A stretch of DNA of 64,000 bases from CAZNPA01 sp964575095 (GTDB lineage: Bacteria > Pseudomonadota > Alphaproteobacteria > Rickettsiales > SXRF01), in NCBI GenBank assembly GCA_964575095.1, contig CAZNPA010000004.1:62001-126000 (forward strand). The letters run 5' to 3'. This document shows positions 50,462-58,339 of the stretch, piece after piece (within the stretch, counting starts at the first letter, position 1; each line of letters starts with the position of its first letter). The notes under the pieces are model-generated. The model worked only from the letters and a program-made list of their open reading frames with translations, was not told the origin of the DNA and did not search any database. A program made the translations under genes and the position numbers.

Positions 50462-50506
50462 ATTCCTTTCGTCGATGTGAGTGAACACAGCGTTCACGAA
50501 AGGAAT
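50462..50506 (-). promoter_or_regulatory. Hairpin sequestering the alpA ribosome site
   Basis: Perfect arms ATTCCTTTCGT (50462-50472) and ACGAAAGGAAT (50496-50506), with an inner GTGAAC/GTTCAC pair. On the mRNA, the AAAGGAA ribosome site 5-10 bases before the ATG lies in the 3' arm, so the fold would block initiation. It could equally be a protein operator. Confidence 0.55.
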
Positions 50507-50594
50507 GGTAGTGATAGGAAATGCCATGTCTGCGCGGGCTGCCGGGCAGACGGCATACGTTTTGCGGAAGCCGTATTACGGCTGGCGGCAGGCG

Positions 50595-51365
50595 TTACAT
50601 CCTGCGCACCCAGTCATAGATGGTGCGTTCGCGGTTCTCCTGCGACATCAGGCGAAACTCGACGCGGCTCTCCGCTTCTTTATGGATGGTCTTGGCAATC
50701 TGCATTTTGCTTAAGCGCGGCTTCCCGGAGTGAATTTCCGCATAGCGGCGCTTCGCGTATTCGTAGGCGGGGCCGTACAGCGACAGGAATTTCTGTTTGC
50801 CGCCTTTCTGCGCCATCTGCTTGGGCGAATTGAGCCTTTGCTGCAGCTGCATGATTTCGCTGAAATTGGCGCGCTCCAGGCAGACGCGCATGCTCAGGAA
50901 ATAATGCATCTGATCGGCGGCGCTCATGCGCTCGATATTTTGAAGCGTTACGGCCAGCATCATCACCGCCATCATGTGATAAAGCAGAAAATCACCGGAG
51001 AATGGCGCGTTGTCATTCATCTCCGTGCAGACCGTTTCCACCAGCGCCGCGCCGAAAATGCGTTCATGCCCATAGGCGCTTTTTGTTTTCGATTCGCGCT
51101 TCGCACCTTCATCGAGCAGGCGCAGCATGGTAAGCACGGTGCGCTCCGGCAGGGGCTTTAATGCTCCATTATACGACCAGGCGGCAATATCAGCGATAAC
51201 ATGGGCGCTGGGGCTATAATCTTCTATGGCGTGTAAACGGGGCGTATCGGGGAAGTGCCTGGCCGGGTCGAAGCCCTCGGCAATAGCTGCCACCGGCGCA
51301 ATATAGCGCTCATAGAGCGTCTGCTCGTCCTTCTGGCTGATGCGCGTGAGTGGCTTTGCTGGCAT
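50595..51365 (-). CDS. Hypothetical element protein
   Basis: A 256-aa soluble, mostly helical protein of unknown family. It begins MPAKPLTRISQKDEQTLYERYIAP and ends with basic helices (SKMQIAKTIHKEAESRVEFRL, ENRERTIYDWVRRM) that resemble the end of DNA-binding proteins from phage satellites. The middle (LLDEGAKRESKTKSAYGHERIFGAALVE) is highly charged. It is the first gene inside the right end, transcribed away from the tRNA, with about 140 bases before alpA. Nothing indicates enzymatic function. Confidence 0.65.
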   Translation of the reverse strand: MPAKPLTRISQKDEQTLYERYIAPVAAIAEGFDPARHFPDTPRLHAIEDYSPSAHVIADIAAWSYNGALKPLPERTVLTMLRLLDEGAKRESKTKSAYGHERIFGAALVETVCTEMNDNAPFSGDFLLYHMMAVMMLAVTLQNIERMSAADQMHYFLSMRVCLERANFSEIMQLQQRLNSPKQMAQKGGKQKFLSLYGPAYEYAKRRYAEIHSGKPRLSKMQIAKTIHKEAESRVEFRLMSQENRERTIYDWVRRM

Positions 51366-51427
51366 GAGGCCACCATAACAGAGGCTTCACGAATGTGCAG
51401 CAGTTTGCACCGTTATTCCCGCCGAAG

Positions 51428-51450
51428 GTTGAAAATAGGTTGAAAAATCG
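51428..51450 (+). repeat. Putative integrase arm-type sites, right end
   Basis: 23 bases identical to 29876-29898 next to the integrase: gttgaaaatag followed by gttgaaaaatcg. Same orientation at both ends, just inside the 48-bp core repeats. Confidence 0.6.
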
Positions 51451-51490
51451 ATTTCTGTGATTTTTGCCAATCCGCCGAAAGTGGCGGTAG

Positions 51491-51538
51491 CGGTGGTTGC
51501 GGGGGCCGGATTTGAACCGACGACCTTTAGGTTATGAG
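51491..51538 (+). repeat. attR, 48-bp direct repeat
   Basis: Exact copy of 29697-29744. On this side it is continuous with the 5' half of the initiator tRNA and so restores the gene. Confidence 0.93.
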
Positions 51539-51570
51539 CCTAACGAGCTACCGGGCTGCTCCACCCCGCG
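51494..51570 (-). tRNA. Initiator tRNA-fMet (CAT)
   Basis: A 77-nt cloverleaf with encoded CCA, beginning CGCGGGGTGGAGCAGCCCGG, which gives the unpaired C1-A72 typical of initiators, and T arm GTCGGTTCAAATCCGGC. The anticodon stem is TTAGG/CCTAA around CTCATAA, so the usual three G:C pairs are A29:U41, G30:C40, G31:C39. Only the initiator has C1xA72, so the identity is safe. The 3' part is the element's integration core. Confidence 0.95.
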
Positions 51571-51907
51571 TCACCAAGAAACAAGCTTTATGTTCGTTCA
51601 CGCTTTACGAAGCGCGAGCACGCCTTATACATCAATTTCCGGCAAAGACAAACCATCGATTTAAAGGCGGTTTGCGGGGAGATTTTCAAGCGTTTTTAAA
51701 TTACCCCTACTTATTTAGTTTTTGCGCCATAAAAAGCACATTATATGTATAATATTAATATAAAACATATTGTTAATAAATATTCTGACGGGAGTTTTTT
51801 ACAGCCATTAACCGAAAATTGTTAATAATCACACCCTATATTAACCAGAATACGTAAGAATGAGAGGATTTTATTAAAGGGGCCGTTTGGCACTTTCGCA
51901 GGTATTT
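51571..51907. other. Intergenic region before histidine kinase
   Basis: A 337-bp region with no gene. The last 180 bases are very AT-rich (tatgtataatattaatata and several TTAA clusters) and should contain the promoter of the kinase gene and of the tRNA on the other strand. No exact TTAA-N7-TTAA site was found. Confidence 0.35.
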
Positions 51908-53617
51908 ATGACCAAGACCATGCAACGCCGTCCGCAGTCGCCGCGCATCCGGCACCTGATTACGTTTTCGGTGCTGATCATGCTGCTGTTTTGCGTCATG
52001 GTGGCGTATCAGGGTTCGCACGCCTATCGGCAGGCAATCGGCGACGGCGAAGAACGTTCGATCCGTCTGGCGCGCATTCTTGCCGATCACGTCGAGCTGA
52101 CGTTTCTCGGAGTGGACTTGTCGCTGCGCCGCGCTATCGAGCGGCAATATTTCAACGCGCTGTTCGGCAACAACCTGCCGGAATACACCGAGCAGAATTT
52201 CAAGATTTGGTTGAATGAGACGCCGCAGATCGTGGCGCTGGCAATGATCAACGAAAAAGGCGAAGTCGTGGTGGCGGCGCATAAAAAGGGATACGATTCC
52301 TGGCTCGATTACCACAAGACGATGATCGGGCACCAGCTTTTCGAGCGCATGCGCGACGCTGACGACATGGATGTATTCATCGGCAAGCACTACACCGAAG
52401 AGAACACGTCGTTGATCCTGATGAGCCGCCGCTACAACAAACTCAACGGCGAATTCGGCGGTGTCGTGCTGGCGGCGATCAATCCGCAATATTTCATCGA
52501 TTTTTATAATTCAATCTCGATGGGCAGCGAGCGATTCATGTCGCTGATGCTGCTCGACGGTTCGATACTGGCCTCTGGCCCATTCGAGGACGATGAGAAC
52601 GATCTGGCGTCGCAGCAATGGCTGGCGGCGCAGGTGGGCGCTGCGCCGGAGACGAAAAGCAAAATATTGCGCTCGACAGACGCGCTGAAAATCGTCGCCG
52701 TGCAGCAGCTCAAGAATATTCCGGTGGCGGTGTCGGTCGTGCTGGGCGAGGACGATTTCCTCGGCGCCTGGCGCCAGTCGCGCATGAAGGACGTCGGTTT
52801 TCTGGCGCTCTTTACCATCTTCGGGTCGATATTGTCGTTCTTCGCGGTTGCTATGGCGCGGCAGATCATCCGCGTCGAAGAATCGGAGAGCGCGGCGATT
52901 CTGGCCAGCCAGGCCAAGTCGGAATTTCTGGCCAACATGTCGCACGAATTGCGCACGCCCTTAAACGCCATCATCGGCTTTTCGGAGATGATCAACTCCG
53001 GCTATTTCGGTCCCTTGAACTCCAAGCAAAAAGAGCGCGTGCACGACATCAACCTTTGCGGCAGCCACTTGCTGCAGCTTATCACCGACATTCTCGAATT
53101 TTCGAAAGGCGAGGCGGGCAGGCTGGAGCTGGCCGAGGAAAAAGTCGATATGGCGGAATTGGTCAATGAATCCGTGCGCATGCTGAACGGCAAGATGAAA
53201 ACCAAGGGCATTCATCTCGTGGTGGCGATTGAGCCGGAACTGGCCGCGCTCTGGGCTGACAAACGGAAGCTGCGCCAGGTGATGATCAACCTGCTGTCGA
53301 ACTCGATCAAATTCACGCCGGAGAACGGCACCATCACCGTCTCGGCGCGACTCGACGCGCAGAACAACATGAACCTCACCGTCACCGACACCGGCATCGG
53401 CATTGCTGAAGAGGACATTCCGCGTGCACTTTCCGTGTTCGGTCAAGTCAATCGCAGCAAGAGCCACGAAGGCACCGGCCTTGGCCTCCCCTTATGCAAA
53501 ATGTACGCCGAGCTTCACGACGGCAAATTAATATTGACCAGCAAGCTCGGCGAAGGCACCACTGTGCGCCTCGTCTTCCCGCATCAAAGGACGTTGGCGA
53601 ATAAGAAGGAAGGCTAA
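51908..53617 (+). CDS. Sensor histidine kinase with periplasmic sensor domain
   Basis: A 569-aa membrane kinase. TM1 (about 17-37, LITFSVLIMLLFCVMVAY) and TM2 (about 295-315, FLALFTIFGSILSFFAVAMA) enclose a periplasmic PDC/dCache-like domain. The dimerisation box is SEFLANMSHELRTPLNAIIGFSEM (phospho-His), and the ATPase has the N box MINLLSNSIKFTPENG, G1 DTGIGIAEEDIP and G2 SHEGTGLGLPLCKMY. The wording resembles the alphaproteobacterial PleC/DivJ-type kinases. No response regulator is adjacent. ATG 51908 is chosen over TTG 51887; ATG 51920 is also possible. The end overlaps dapB by 4 bases. Confidence 0.9.
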   Translation: MTKTMQRRPQSPRIRHLITFSVLIMLLFCVMVAYQGSHAYRQAIGDGEERSIRLARILADHVELTFLGVDLSLRRAIERQYFNALFGNNLPEYTEQNFKIWLNETPQIVALAMINEKGEVVVAAHKKGYDSWLDYHKTMIGHQLFERMRDADDMDVFIGKHYTEENTSLILMSRRYNKLNGEFGGVVLAAINPQYFIDFYNSISMGSERFMSLMLLDGSILASGPFEDDENDLASQQWLAAQVGAAPETKSKILRSTDALKIVAVQQLKNIPVAVSVVLGEDDFLGAWRQSRMKDVGFLALFTIFGSILSFFAVAMARQIIRVEESESAAILASQAKSEFLANMSHELRTPLNAIIGFSEMINSGYFGPLNSKQKERVHDINLCGSHLLQLITDILEFSKGEAGRLELAEEKVDMAELVNESVRMLNGKMKTKGIHLVVAIEPELAALWADKRKLRQVMINLLSNSIKFTPENGTITVSARLDAQNNMNLTVTDTGIGIAEEDIPRALSVFGQVNRSKSHEGTGLGLPLCKMYAELHDGKLILTSKLGEGTTVRLVFPHQRTLANKKEG

Positions 53618-54399
53618 AACCCCACCACGTCTTTCATCGAATAAAGCCCCGGCTTTTGTTTCCTCGCCCACAGCGCGGCATGCAGCGCCCCGGCGGCGAA
53701 GATGTCGCGCGAAAAACCCTGATGCGACAGCGTCACCGTTTCCCCCGGCCCGGCGAAGGTGACGTTGTGGAGGCCAACGACGTCGCCGCCGCGCGCGCTG
53801 GCGAAGCCGATGTCGCCTTTTTTGCGCACGCCGTTGCGGTCGGTCGCTCTTTTATCTTCGAGTTTTACTTTGCGGGCGCCTGCCGCGGCGCGGCCCAGCA
53901 TCAGCGCCGTGCCGGAGGGCGCGTCTTTTTTGTGCTTGTGGTGCAGGTCGAAGATTTCGATGTCGTAGCTGTCGTCCAGAATTCTTGCCGCCTGCTCGAC
54001 AAGTTGCTCCAGCACATTAACGCCCAGCGAAAAATTTCCCGACTGCACGATGCGCGATTTGACGGCGTAGCGCGCGAGTTCTTTTTGTTGTTCGTCCGTA
54101 AATCCGGTGGTGCCGACGATATGGATGCCGCCTTGCTCGGCCACCGCCCTTGCCATCGCGAGCGTTGCGGCGGGGGCGGTAAAATCGAGCACGGCGTCGG
54201 CGCGTTTCGCAAGCTCTTTGGGGTCGGAGGTGATGAAGAGATTGGCGGCGCCGTAGGCCGCCAGCGTCGTCTGCGCCTCGGTGATGTTGATGCCCTCCTG
54301 CTCGCTGCCTGCGGCCAGCGTAAAGCGCGAGTCGGCTGCTGCCGCCTGCACCAGCGTCAATCCCATACGGCCTAGGCATCCGGCGATGGCGAGTTTCAT
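53614..54399 (-). CDS. dapB: 4-hydroxy-tetrahydrodipicolinate reductase
   Basis: A 261-aa NAD(P)H-dependent reductase of the diaminopimelate/lysine pathway. The dinucleotide loop is KLAIAGCLGRMGLTLVQAA, DFTAPAATLAMA and GTTGFTDEQQ line the active site, and FDLHHKHKKDAPSGTALMLGRA is the dipicolinate-binding signature with the catalytic His and Lys. Length is normal. It is convergent with the kinase gene. Confidence 0.96.
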   Translation of the reverse strand: MKLAIAGCLGRMGLTLVQAAAADSRFTLAAGSEQEGINITEAQTTLAAYGAANLFITSDPKELAKRADAVLDFTAPAATLAMARAVAEQGGIHIVGTTGFTDEQQKELARYAVKSRIVQSGNFSLGVNVLEQLVEQAARILDDSYDIEIFDLHHKHKKDAPSGTALMLGRAAAGARKVKLEDKRATDRNGVRKKGDIGFASARGGDVVGLHNVTFAGPGETVTLSHQGFSRDIFAAGALHAALWARKQKPGLYSMKDVVGF

Positions 54400-54407
54400 A
54401 TTCTTAT

Positions 54408-54517
54408 CCCCGCACTTGTTGCGGGGTCTGGTACAATGTAAGAAATAGCTTTCATGACAATCATGCCTTCATCTATTTAGTCAACCGGACCCCGCAATGC
54501 GCTGCGCTTATGCGGGG
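54408..54517. repeat. Pair of CCCCGCA/TGCGGGG hairpins
   Basis: Two hairpins, 54408-54426 and 54490-54517, arranged as inverted copies (…tgcggggtctggt and accggaccccgca…). They fill the gap between dapB and dnaJ. Neither has a T-run, so they look like REP-type palindromes more than terminators. Confidence 0.5.
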
Positions 54518-54520
54518 GTA

Positions 54521-55672
54521 TCATTCCTTCAAATCCTCCCAGAAATCTTTGACTTTGGCAAAGAAGTTTTCCGATTGCGGGCTGGTATGGCTGCCGGATT
54601 TTTCAAATTCCTTTAAAAGGTCGCGCTGCTCTTTGCTGAGCTTGACCGGCGTTTCGACCTGGGTGTGGATATACATGTCGCCGCGCGCCGAGGAGCGCAG
54701 GATGCTCATGCCCTTGCCGCGCAGCCGCATCTGGTGGCCGGTCTGCGTGCCTTCGGGGACGGTGACCTTGACGCGGCCGCCGTCGATGGTCGGTACTTCG
54801 ACGGTGCCGCCGAGGCTGGCGGTCGTCATCGGCACCGGCACCGTGCAGTGGATGTCGTGGCCGTCGCGCTTAAAGAGTTCGTGCGGGTGGACGCTTAAGA
54901 AAATATAGAGATCCCCCGCCGGGCCGCCACGCAGGCCGACTTCGCCTTCATTGGCCAAACGAATGCGCGAGCCTTCCTCGACGCCGGCGGGGATATTGAC
55001 CGCCAGCGTTTTTTCCTTGCGCACGCGGCCGCTGCCGGCGCAGGGTTTGCAAGGGTCTTTGATGGTTTTACCCATGCCGGAGCAGGTGGCGCAGGTGCGT
55101 TCGATGGTAAAGAAGCCCTGTGAAGCTCGGATGCGGCCAGAGCCGTTACAGGTCGAACAGGTGATGGGCTTGCTGCCTTTCTCGCTGCCCGATCCGCTGC
55201 AGGAATGGCAGGAAACCGAGGTCGTGACCTTGATGGTTTCTTGCGTGCCTTTGAACGCCTCTTCGAGCGAGACTTCCAGATTGTAGCGCAGGTCGCTGCC
55301 GCGCGCCGGACCGGAGCTGCGCTGTTGTTGCCGTGCGCCGCCGGCGAAGCCGCCGAACAGATCTTCAAAGATGTCGGCGAATCCTGAACCGAAATCGAAT
55401 CCTTCGGCGCCGCTAAAGCCCGCGCCCGCGCCGGGCCCGCCGCCCTGGAACGCTTGGTGCCCGAAGCGGTCGTACGCCGCTCGCTTCTGGCTGTCCTGCA
55501 GGATATCGTAGGCGTGGCTGATTTCCTTGAATTTTTCCTCAGCCTTTTTATCGCCCTTGTTGCGGTCAGGATGATGCTGCATCGCCAACTTGCGATAGGC
55601 TTTTTTGATATCCTCATCGCTGGCGGTTTTGGAAACGCCGAGGATTTCGTAGAGATCGCGGGTGCTGGCCAT
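54521..55672 (-). CDS. dnaJ: Chaperone DnaJ
   Basis: A 383-aa Hsp40 co-chaperone. The J domain has the HPD motif (MQHHPDRNKGD), followed by a Gly/Phe-rich linker (about 75-125), four CxxCxGxG zinc-binding repeats starting at CHSCSGSG, and the two C-terminal substrate domains. It stimulates the DnaK ATPase. It lies downstream of dnaK on the same strand, separated by a 117-bp structured spacer. Confidence 0.97.
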   Translation of the reverse strand: MASTRDLYEILGVSKTASDEDIKKAYRKLAMQHHPDRNKGDKKAEEKFKEISHAYDILQDSQKRAAYDRFGHQAFQGGGPGAGAGFSGAEGFDFGSGFADIFEDLFGGFAGGARQQQRSSGPARGSDLRYNLEVSLEEAFKGTQETIKVTTSVSCHSCSGSGSEKGSKPITCSTCNGSGRIRASQGFFTIERTCATCSGMGKTIKDPCKPCAGSGRVRKEKTLAVNIPAGVEEGSRIRLANEGEVGLRGGPAGDLYIFLSVHPHELFKRDGHDIHCTVPVPMTTASLGGTVEVPTIDGGRVKVTVPEGTQTGHQMRLRGKGMSILRSSARGDMYIHTQVETPVKLSKEQRDLLKEFEKSGSHTSPQSENFFAKVKDFWEDLKE

Positions 55673-55682
55673 AATTAGAAGA

Positions 55683-55783
55683 GGATGTGGGGATGTGGGG
55701 ATGTGGAGATGTGAGGATAAGAGGAAAAAGAAATGTGAGGAATCTGATTCCCCACATCTTCATATCCCCACATCCCCACATCC
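55683..55783. repeat. GGGGATGT-repeat palindrome between dnaK and dnaJ
   Basis: Left arm 55683-55702 and right arm 55764-55783 are perfect 20-bp inverted repeats, each made of tandem ggggatgt units. A nested second hairpin lies within (atgtgaggaat / attccccacat, one mismatch). It would form a large hairpin in the dnaK-dnaJ mRNA. Confidence 0.7.
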
Positions 55784-55789
55784 ATTCTT

Positions 55790-57715
55790 TTAACCTTGTT
55801 TCTTCTTCTTGTCGTCCACTTCCTCGAACGTGGCGTCGACCACCCCACCTTCATTGGCCTCCGCGTCCGTAGCTTCGGATGTGGATTGGGTGGAGGCTTT
55901 CGCCTGTTGCTCCTTATAGAGCGTTTCGCCGATTTTCATCGACGATTGCGTCAGCGCCTGCGTTGCCTGTTCGATGCGGTCGGCATCGTCGGCGGCGATG
56001 GCGTCTTTTAAGGACTGCATGTCTTTTTCGATCGCTTCCTTATCCGCCGCCGGGATTTTGTCGCCGTGCTCTTTCAGCGTTTTTTCCGTGGCGTGCAGCA
56101 ATCCCTCGGCGTGGTTTTTCACCTCGACGCCGTGGCGGCGCTTCTTGTCGGCTTCGGAATTGGCCTGCGCTTCTTTCACCATGCGGTCGATATCGGCTTC
56201 GGAAAGCCCGCCCGAAGCCTGAATGCGGATCTGCTGCTCCTTGCCCGTGGCCTTGTCTTTGGCGGAAACATTGACGATGCCGTTGGCGTCGATGTCGAAC
56301 GTGACTTCGACCTGCGGCATGCCGCGTGGGGCAGGGGGAATGCCAACGAGGTCGAACTGCCCCAGCAGTTTATTATCCGCCGCCATTTCGCGCTCGCCCT
56401 GAAAGACGCGGATGGTGACCGCCGTCTGGTTATCGTCGGCGGTGGAGAAGGTCTGCGATTTCTTGGTCGGTATTGTCGTGTTGCGGTCGATCAGGCGCGT
56501 GAACACGCCGCCTAAGGTTTCGATACCAAGCGAGAGAGGTGTGACGTCGAGCAACAGTACGTCCTTGACGTCGCCTTTCAAGACGGCGCCCTGGATGCCG
56601 GCGCCCATGGCCACCACTTCATCCGGATTCACGCCTTTGTGCGGTTCCTTGCCGAAAAATTCTTTCACCACTTCGGTTACTTTGGGCATGCGCGTCATGC
56701 CGCCGACCATGATGACTTCGTCGATGTCCTTGGCGGTGAGGCCGGCATCTTTCAGTGCATTGCGGCAGGGGTCGATGGTTTTTGAAATCAGGTCGTCGAC
56801 CAGCGATTCGAGTTTGGCGCGCGTCAATTTGATGTTGAGGTGCTTGGGTCCGTTCTGGTCGGCGGTGATGAACGGCAGGTTGACATCCGTCTGCAGCGAA
56901 TTCGACAATTCAATTTTAGCTTTCTCCGCCGCTTCCTTGAGGCGTTGCAGCGCCAGCTTGTCGTTCCTTAAGTCGATGCCTTGCTCTTTCTTGAATTCGT
57001 CGGCCAGGAAATCGATGATGCGTTTGTCAAAATCTTCGCCGCCTAAGAAGGTATCGCCGTTGGTGGCTTTGACTTCGAACACGCCGTCGCTGATCTCGAG
57101 CACCGAGACGTCGAACGTGCCGCCGCCCAAGTCGTATACGGCGATGGTGCGGCTTTTTTTGCTTTCCTTATCGAGGCCATAAGCCAGCGCGGCGGCCGTG
57201 GGCTCGTTGATGATGCGAAGCACTTCAAGCCCGGCGATGCGGCCGGCGTCTTTCGTGGCCTGGCGCTGGGCGTCGTTGAAGTAGGCGGGAACGGTGATGA
57301 CGGCCTGCGACACTTTTTCGCCGAGATAGGCTTCCGCCACCTCCTTCATCTTGGTCAGAATGAATGCTGAGATCTGGCTCGGGGAATATTTTTCGCCACG
57401 GACTTCGACCCAGGCGTCACCGTTGTCGGCTTTGACTATTTTGTAAGGAACGAGCCCCATGTCTTTCTTGACCATGGGGTCGTTGAAATTGCGGCCGATG
57501 AGGCGCTTGATGGCAAATAATGTATTTTCCGGGTTGGTGACGGCTTGACGTTTGGCGCCGTCACCGACCAGACGTTCGCCGCCGTCCGTGAATGCAACGA
57601 CCGAGGGTACGACGTTGCGCCCTTCCTGACTGTGGATGACCTTGATCGCGCTGCCTTCCATGATGGCAACGCAGCTGTTGGTCGTACCTAAGTCGATACC
57701 GATAATTTTGCTCAT
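55790..57715 (-). CDS. dnaK: Chaperone DnaK (Hsp70)
   Basis: A 641-aa ATP-dependent chaperone. The N-terminus KIIGIDLGTTNSCVAIMEG and the signatures IAVYDLGGGTFDVSVLE and VIMVGGMTRMPKVTEVV define the nucleotide-binding domain; the substrate domain starts near 390 (LLLDVTPLSLGIETLGG) and the lid is helical. The C-terminus ends in Lys-rich DDKKKKQG. A good ribosome site (AAGGAGT) precedes ATG 57715. First gene of the dnaK-dnaJ unit. Confidence 0.98.
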   Translation of the reverse strand: MSKIIGIDLGTTNSCVAIMEGSAIKVIHSQEGRNVVPSVVAFTDGGERLVGDGAKRQAVTNPENTLFAIKRLIGRNFNDPMVKKDMGLVPYKIVKADNGDAWVEVRGEKYSPSQISAFILTKMKEVAEAYLGEKVSQAVITVPAYFNDAQRQATKDAGRIAGLEVLRIINEPTAAALAYGLDKESKKSRTIAVYDLGGGTFDVSVLEISDGVFEVKATNGDTFLGGEDFDKRIIDFLADEFKKEQGIDLRNDKLALQRLKEAAEKAKIELSNSLQTDVNLPFITADQNGPKHLNIKLTRAKLESLVDDLISKTIDPCRNALKDAGLTAKDIDEVIMVGGMTRMPKVTEVVKEFFGKEPHKGVNPDEVVAMGAGIQGAVLKGDVKDVLLLDVTPLSLGIETLGGVFTRLIDRNTTIPTKKSQTFSTADDNQTAVTIRVFQGEREMAADNKLLGQFDLVGIPPAPRGMPQVEVTFDIDANGIVNVSAKDKATGKEQQIRIQASGGLSEADIDRMVKEAQANSEADKKRRHGVEVKNHAEGLLHATEKTLKEHGDKIPAADKEAIEKDMQSLKDAIAADDADRIEQATQALTQSSMKIGETLYKEQQAKASTQSTSEATDAEANEGGVVDATFEEVDDKKKKQG

Positions 57716-57741
57716 GCGTCTTACTCCTTGTTCTATTTTTG

Positions 57742-57818
57742 CGCCCCTTCCGGGGCGGAGTGTTTTGGGTTAGCGTCTTTCAGGGTGATATATAGGGTCA
57801 AAATTTGTGGTTGCAACA
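57742..57818 (-). promoter_or_regulatory. dnaK upstream region: possible heat-shock promoter and leader hairpin
   Basis: On the minus strand, TTGCAA (near 57810-57816) and CCCTATATAT (near 57788-57797) are spaced 13 bases apart and resemble an alphaproteobacterial RpoH-type promoter (CTTG ... CTATATNT), not a perfect match. Further down a hairpin CGCCCC-GGAA-GGGGCG (57742-57757) sits in the leader just before the ribosome site. No CIRCE palindrome was found. Confidence 0.35.
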
Positions 57819-57860
57819 CCTCGAAGTACAATTTTTTACAAATAAAACCAGAGCTAATTA

Positions 57861-57960
57861 TTAACCATTTTTCAGAATATTAACCATTATTAAATTGGTA
57901 AATACTTTATCGCCAAGAACAAAAATAATAAGGAAACGCAGTATTTTAACCAAATGTTAA
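57861..57960 (+). promoter_or_regulatory. CtrA-like binding sites
   Basis: 57946-57960 is a perfect TTAA-N7-TTAA (ttaaccaaatgttaa). 57880-57894 is TTAA-N7-TAAA, and TTAACCAT, the common CtrA half-site form, occurs at 57861 and 57880. They lie 50-150 bases before the small gene at 58012. Confidence 0.55.
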
Positions 57961-58011
57961 TTATTAATATATATTAATTAATACTCACTTTTTTGTTAAC
58001 GGGGGGAAATA

Positions 58012-58299
58012 ATGGAACAAAAAAATACCAAGATTGTCGATGCGGCGCGCGAGTTACTGAAAGCCTACGGGTATTTTGTCGATAATCTCTGGCACGTCGA
58101 CGACGTGCATTTCATCTGCGAGCAGAATAATCTGGCGCAACTTACTAATCAGGAGGCGATGGAAGTATTTGAAATCGCCAAGGACCAGTTCGAAGGCGAA
58201 ACGGGCTTATCCTGGCCTAAGCTCGAAAAAGCCCTGCATACTTACCTGCATCGTCAGTCGGTGCTCAGGATCGTCTGCCAGAAAGATGCGGCGGTCTGA
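58012..58299 (+). CDS. Small hypothetical protein behind CtrA-like sites
   Basis: A 95-aa soluble protein, predicted mostly helical (KIVDAARELLKAYGYFVDNLWHVDDVHFIC, NQEAMEVFEIAKDQFEGETGLSWPKLEKALHTYL). I do not recognise the family. A strong GGGGGG ribosome site and a clear terminator 14 bases after the stop show it is a real, single-gene transcript. The AT-rich upstream region with a perfect TTAA-N7-TTAA suggests cell-cycle control by CtrA. Confidence 0.7.
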   Translation: MEQKNTKIVDAARELLKAYGYFVDNLWHVDDVHFICEQNNLAQLTNQEAMEVFEIAKDQFEGETGLSWPKLEKALHTYLHRQSVLRIVCQKDAAV

Positions 58300-58312
58300 C
58301 TTCCCGGAATAT

Positions 58313-58338
58313 AAAGCGAACAGGTAGTTCGCTTTTTT
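58313..58338 (+). terminator. Rho-independent terminator
   Basis: Stem aaagcgaac / gttcgcttt with loop aggta followed by a T-run. It ends the gene at 58012 just before the convergent rpmE stop. Confidence 0.85.
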
Positions 58339-58339
58339 G

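Larger units (their letters stand above)
29697..51538 (+). mobile_element. Integrative element in the initiator tRNA gene, about 21.8 kb
   Basis: A perfect 48-bp direct repeat at 29697-29744 and 51491-51538 bounds the element. The right copy is the 3' part of an intact initiator tRNA gene (anticodon to CCA end); the left copy is the orphan 3' fragment. A tyrosine recombinase with DUF4102-type arm domain lies 160 bp inside the left end. The right end holds a P4-like replication module (AlpA-type HTH, primase piece, Toprim-DUF3987 protein). There are no capsid, conjugation or transposase genes. It is therefore a satellite-like or integrative-mobilisable island whose cargo is mostly restriction, nuclease and toxin-like genes. 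Confidence 0.92.

Noticed and set aside
51571..51907. CtrA site upstream of the histidine kinase
   Set aside because: Several TTAA tetramers occur but none with the seven-base spacing.
54490..54518. Terminator for dnaJ
   Set aside because: Good stem but no T-run on the minus strand; treated as a repeat.
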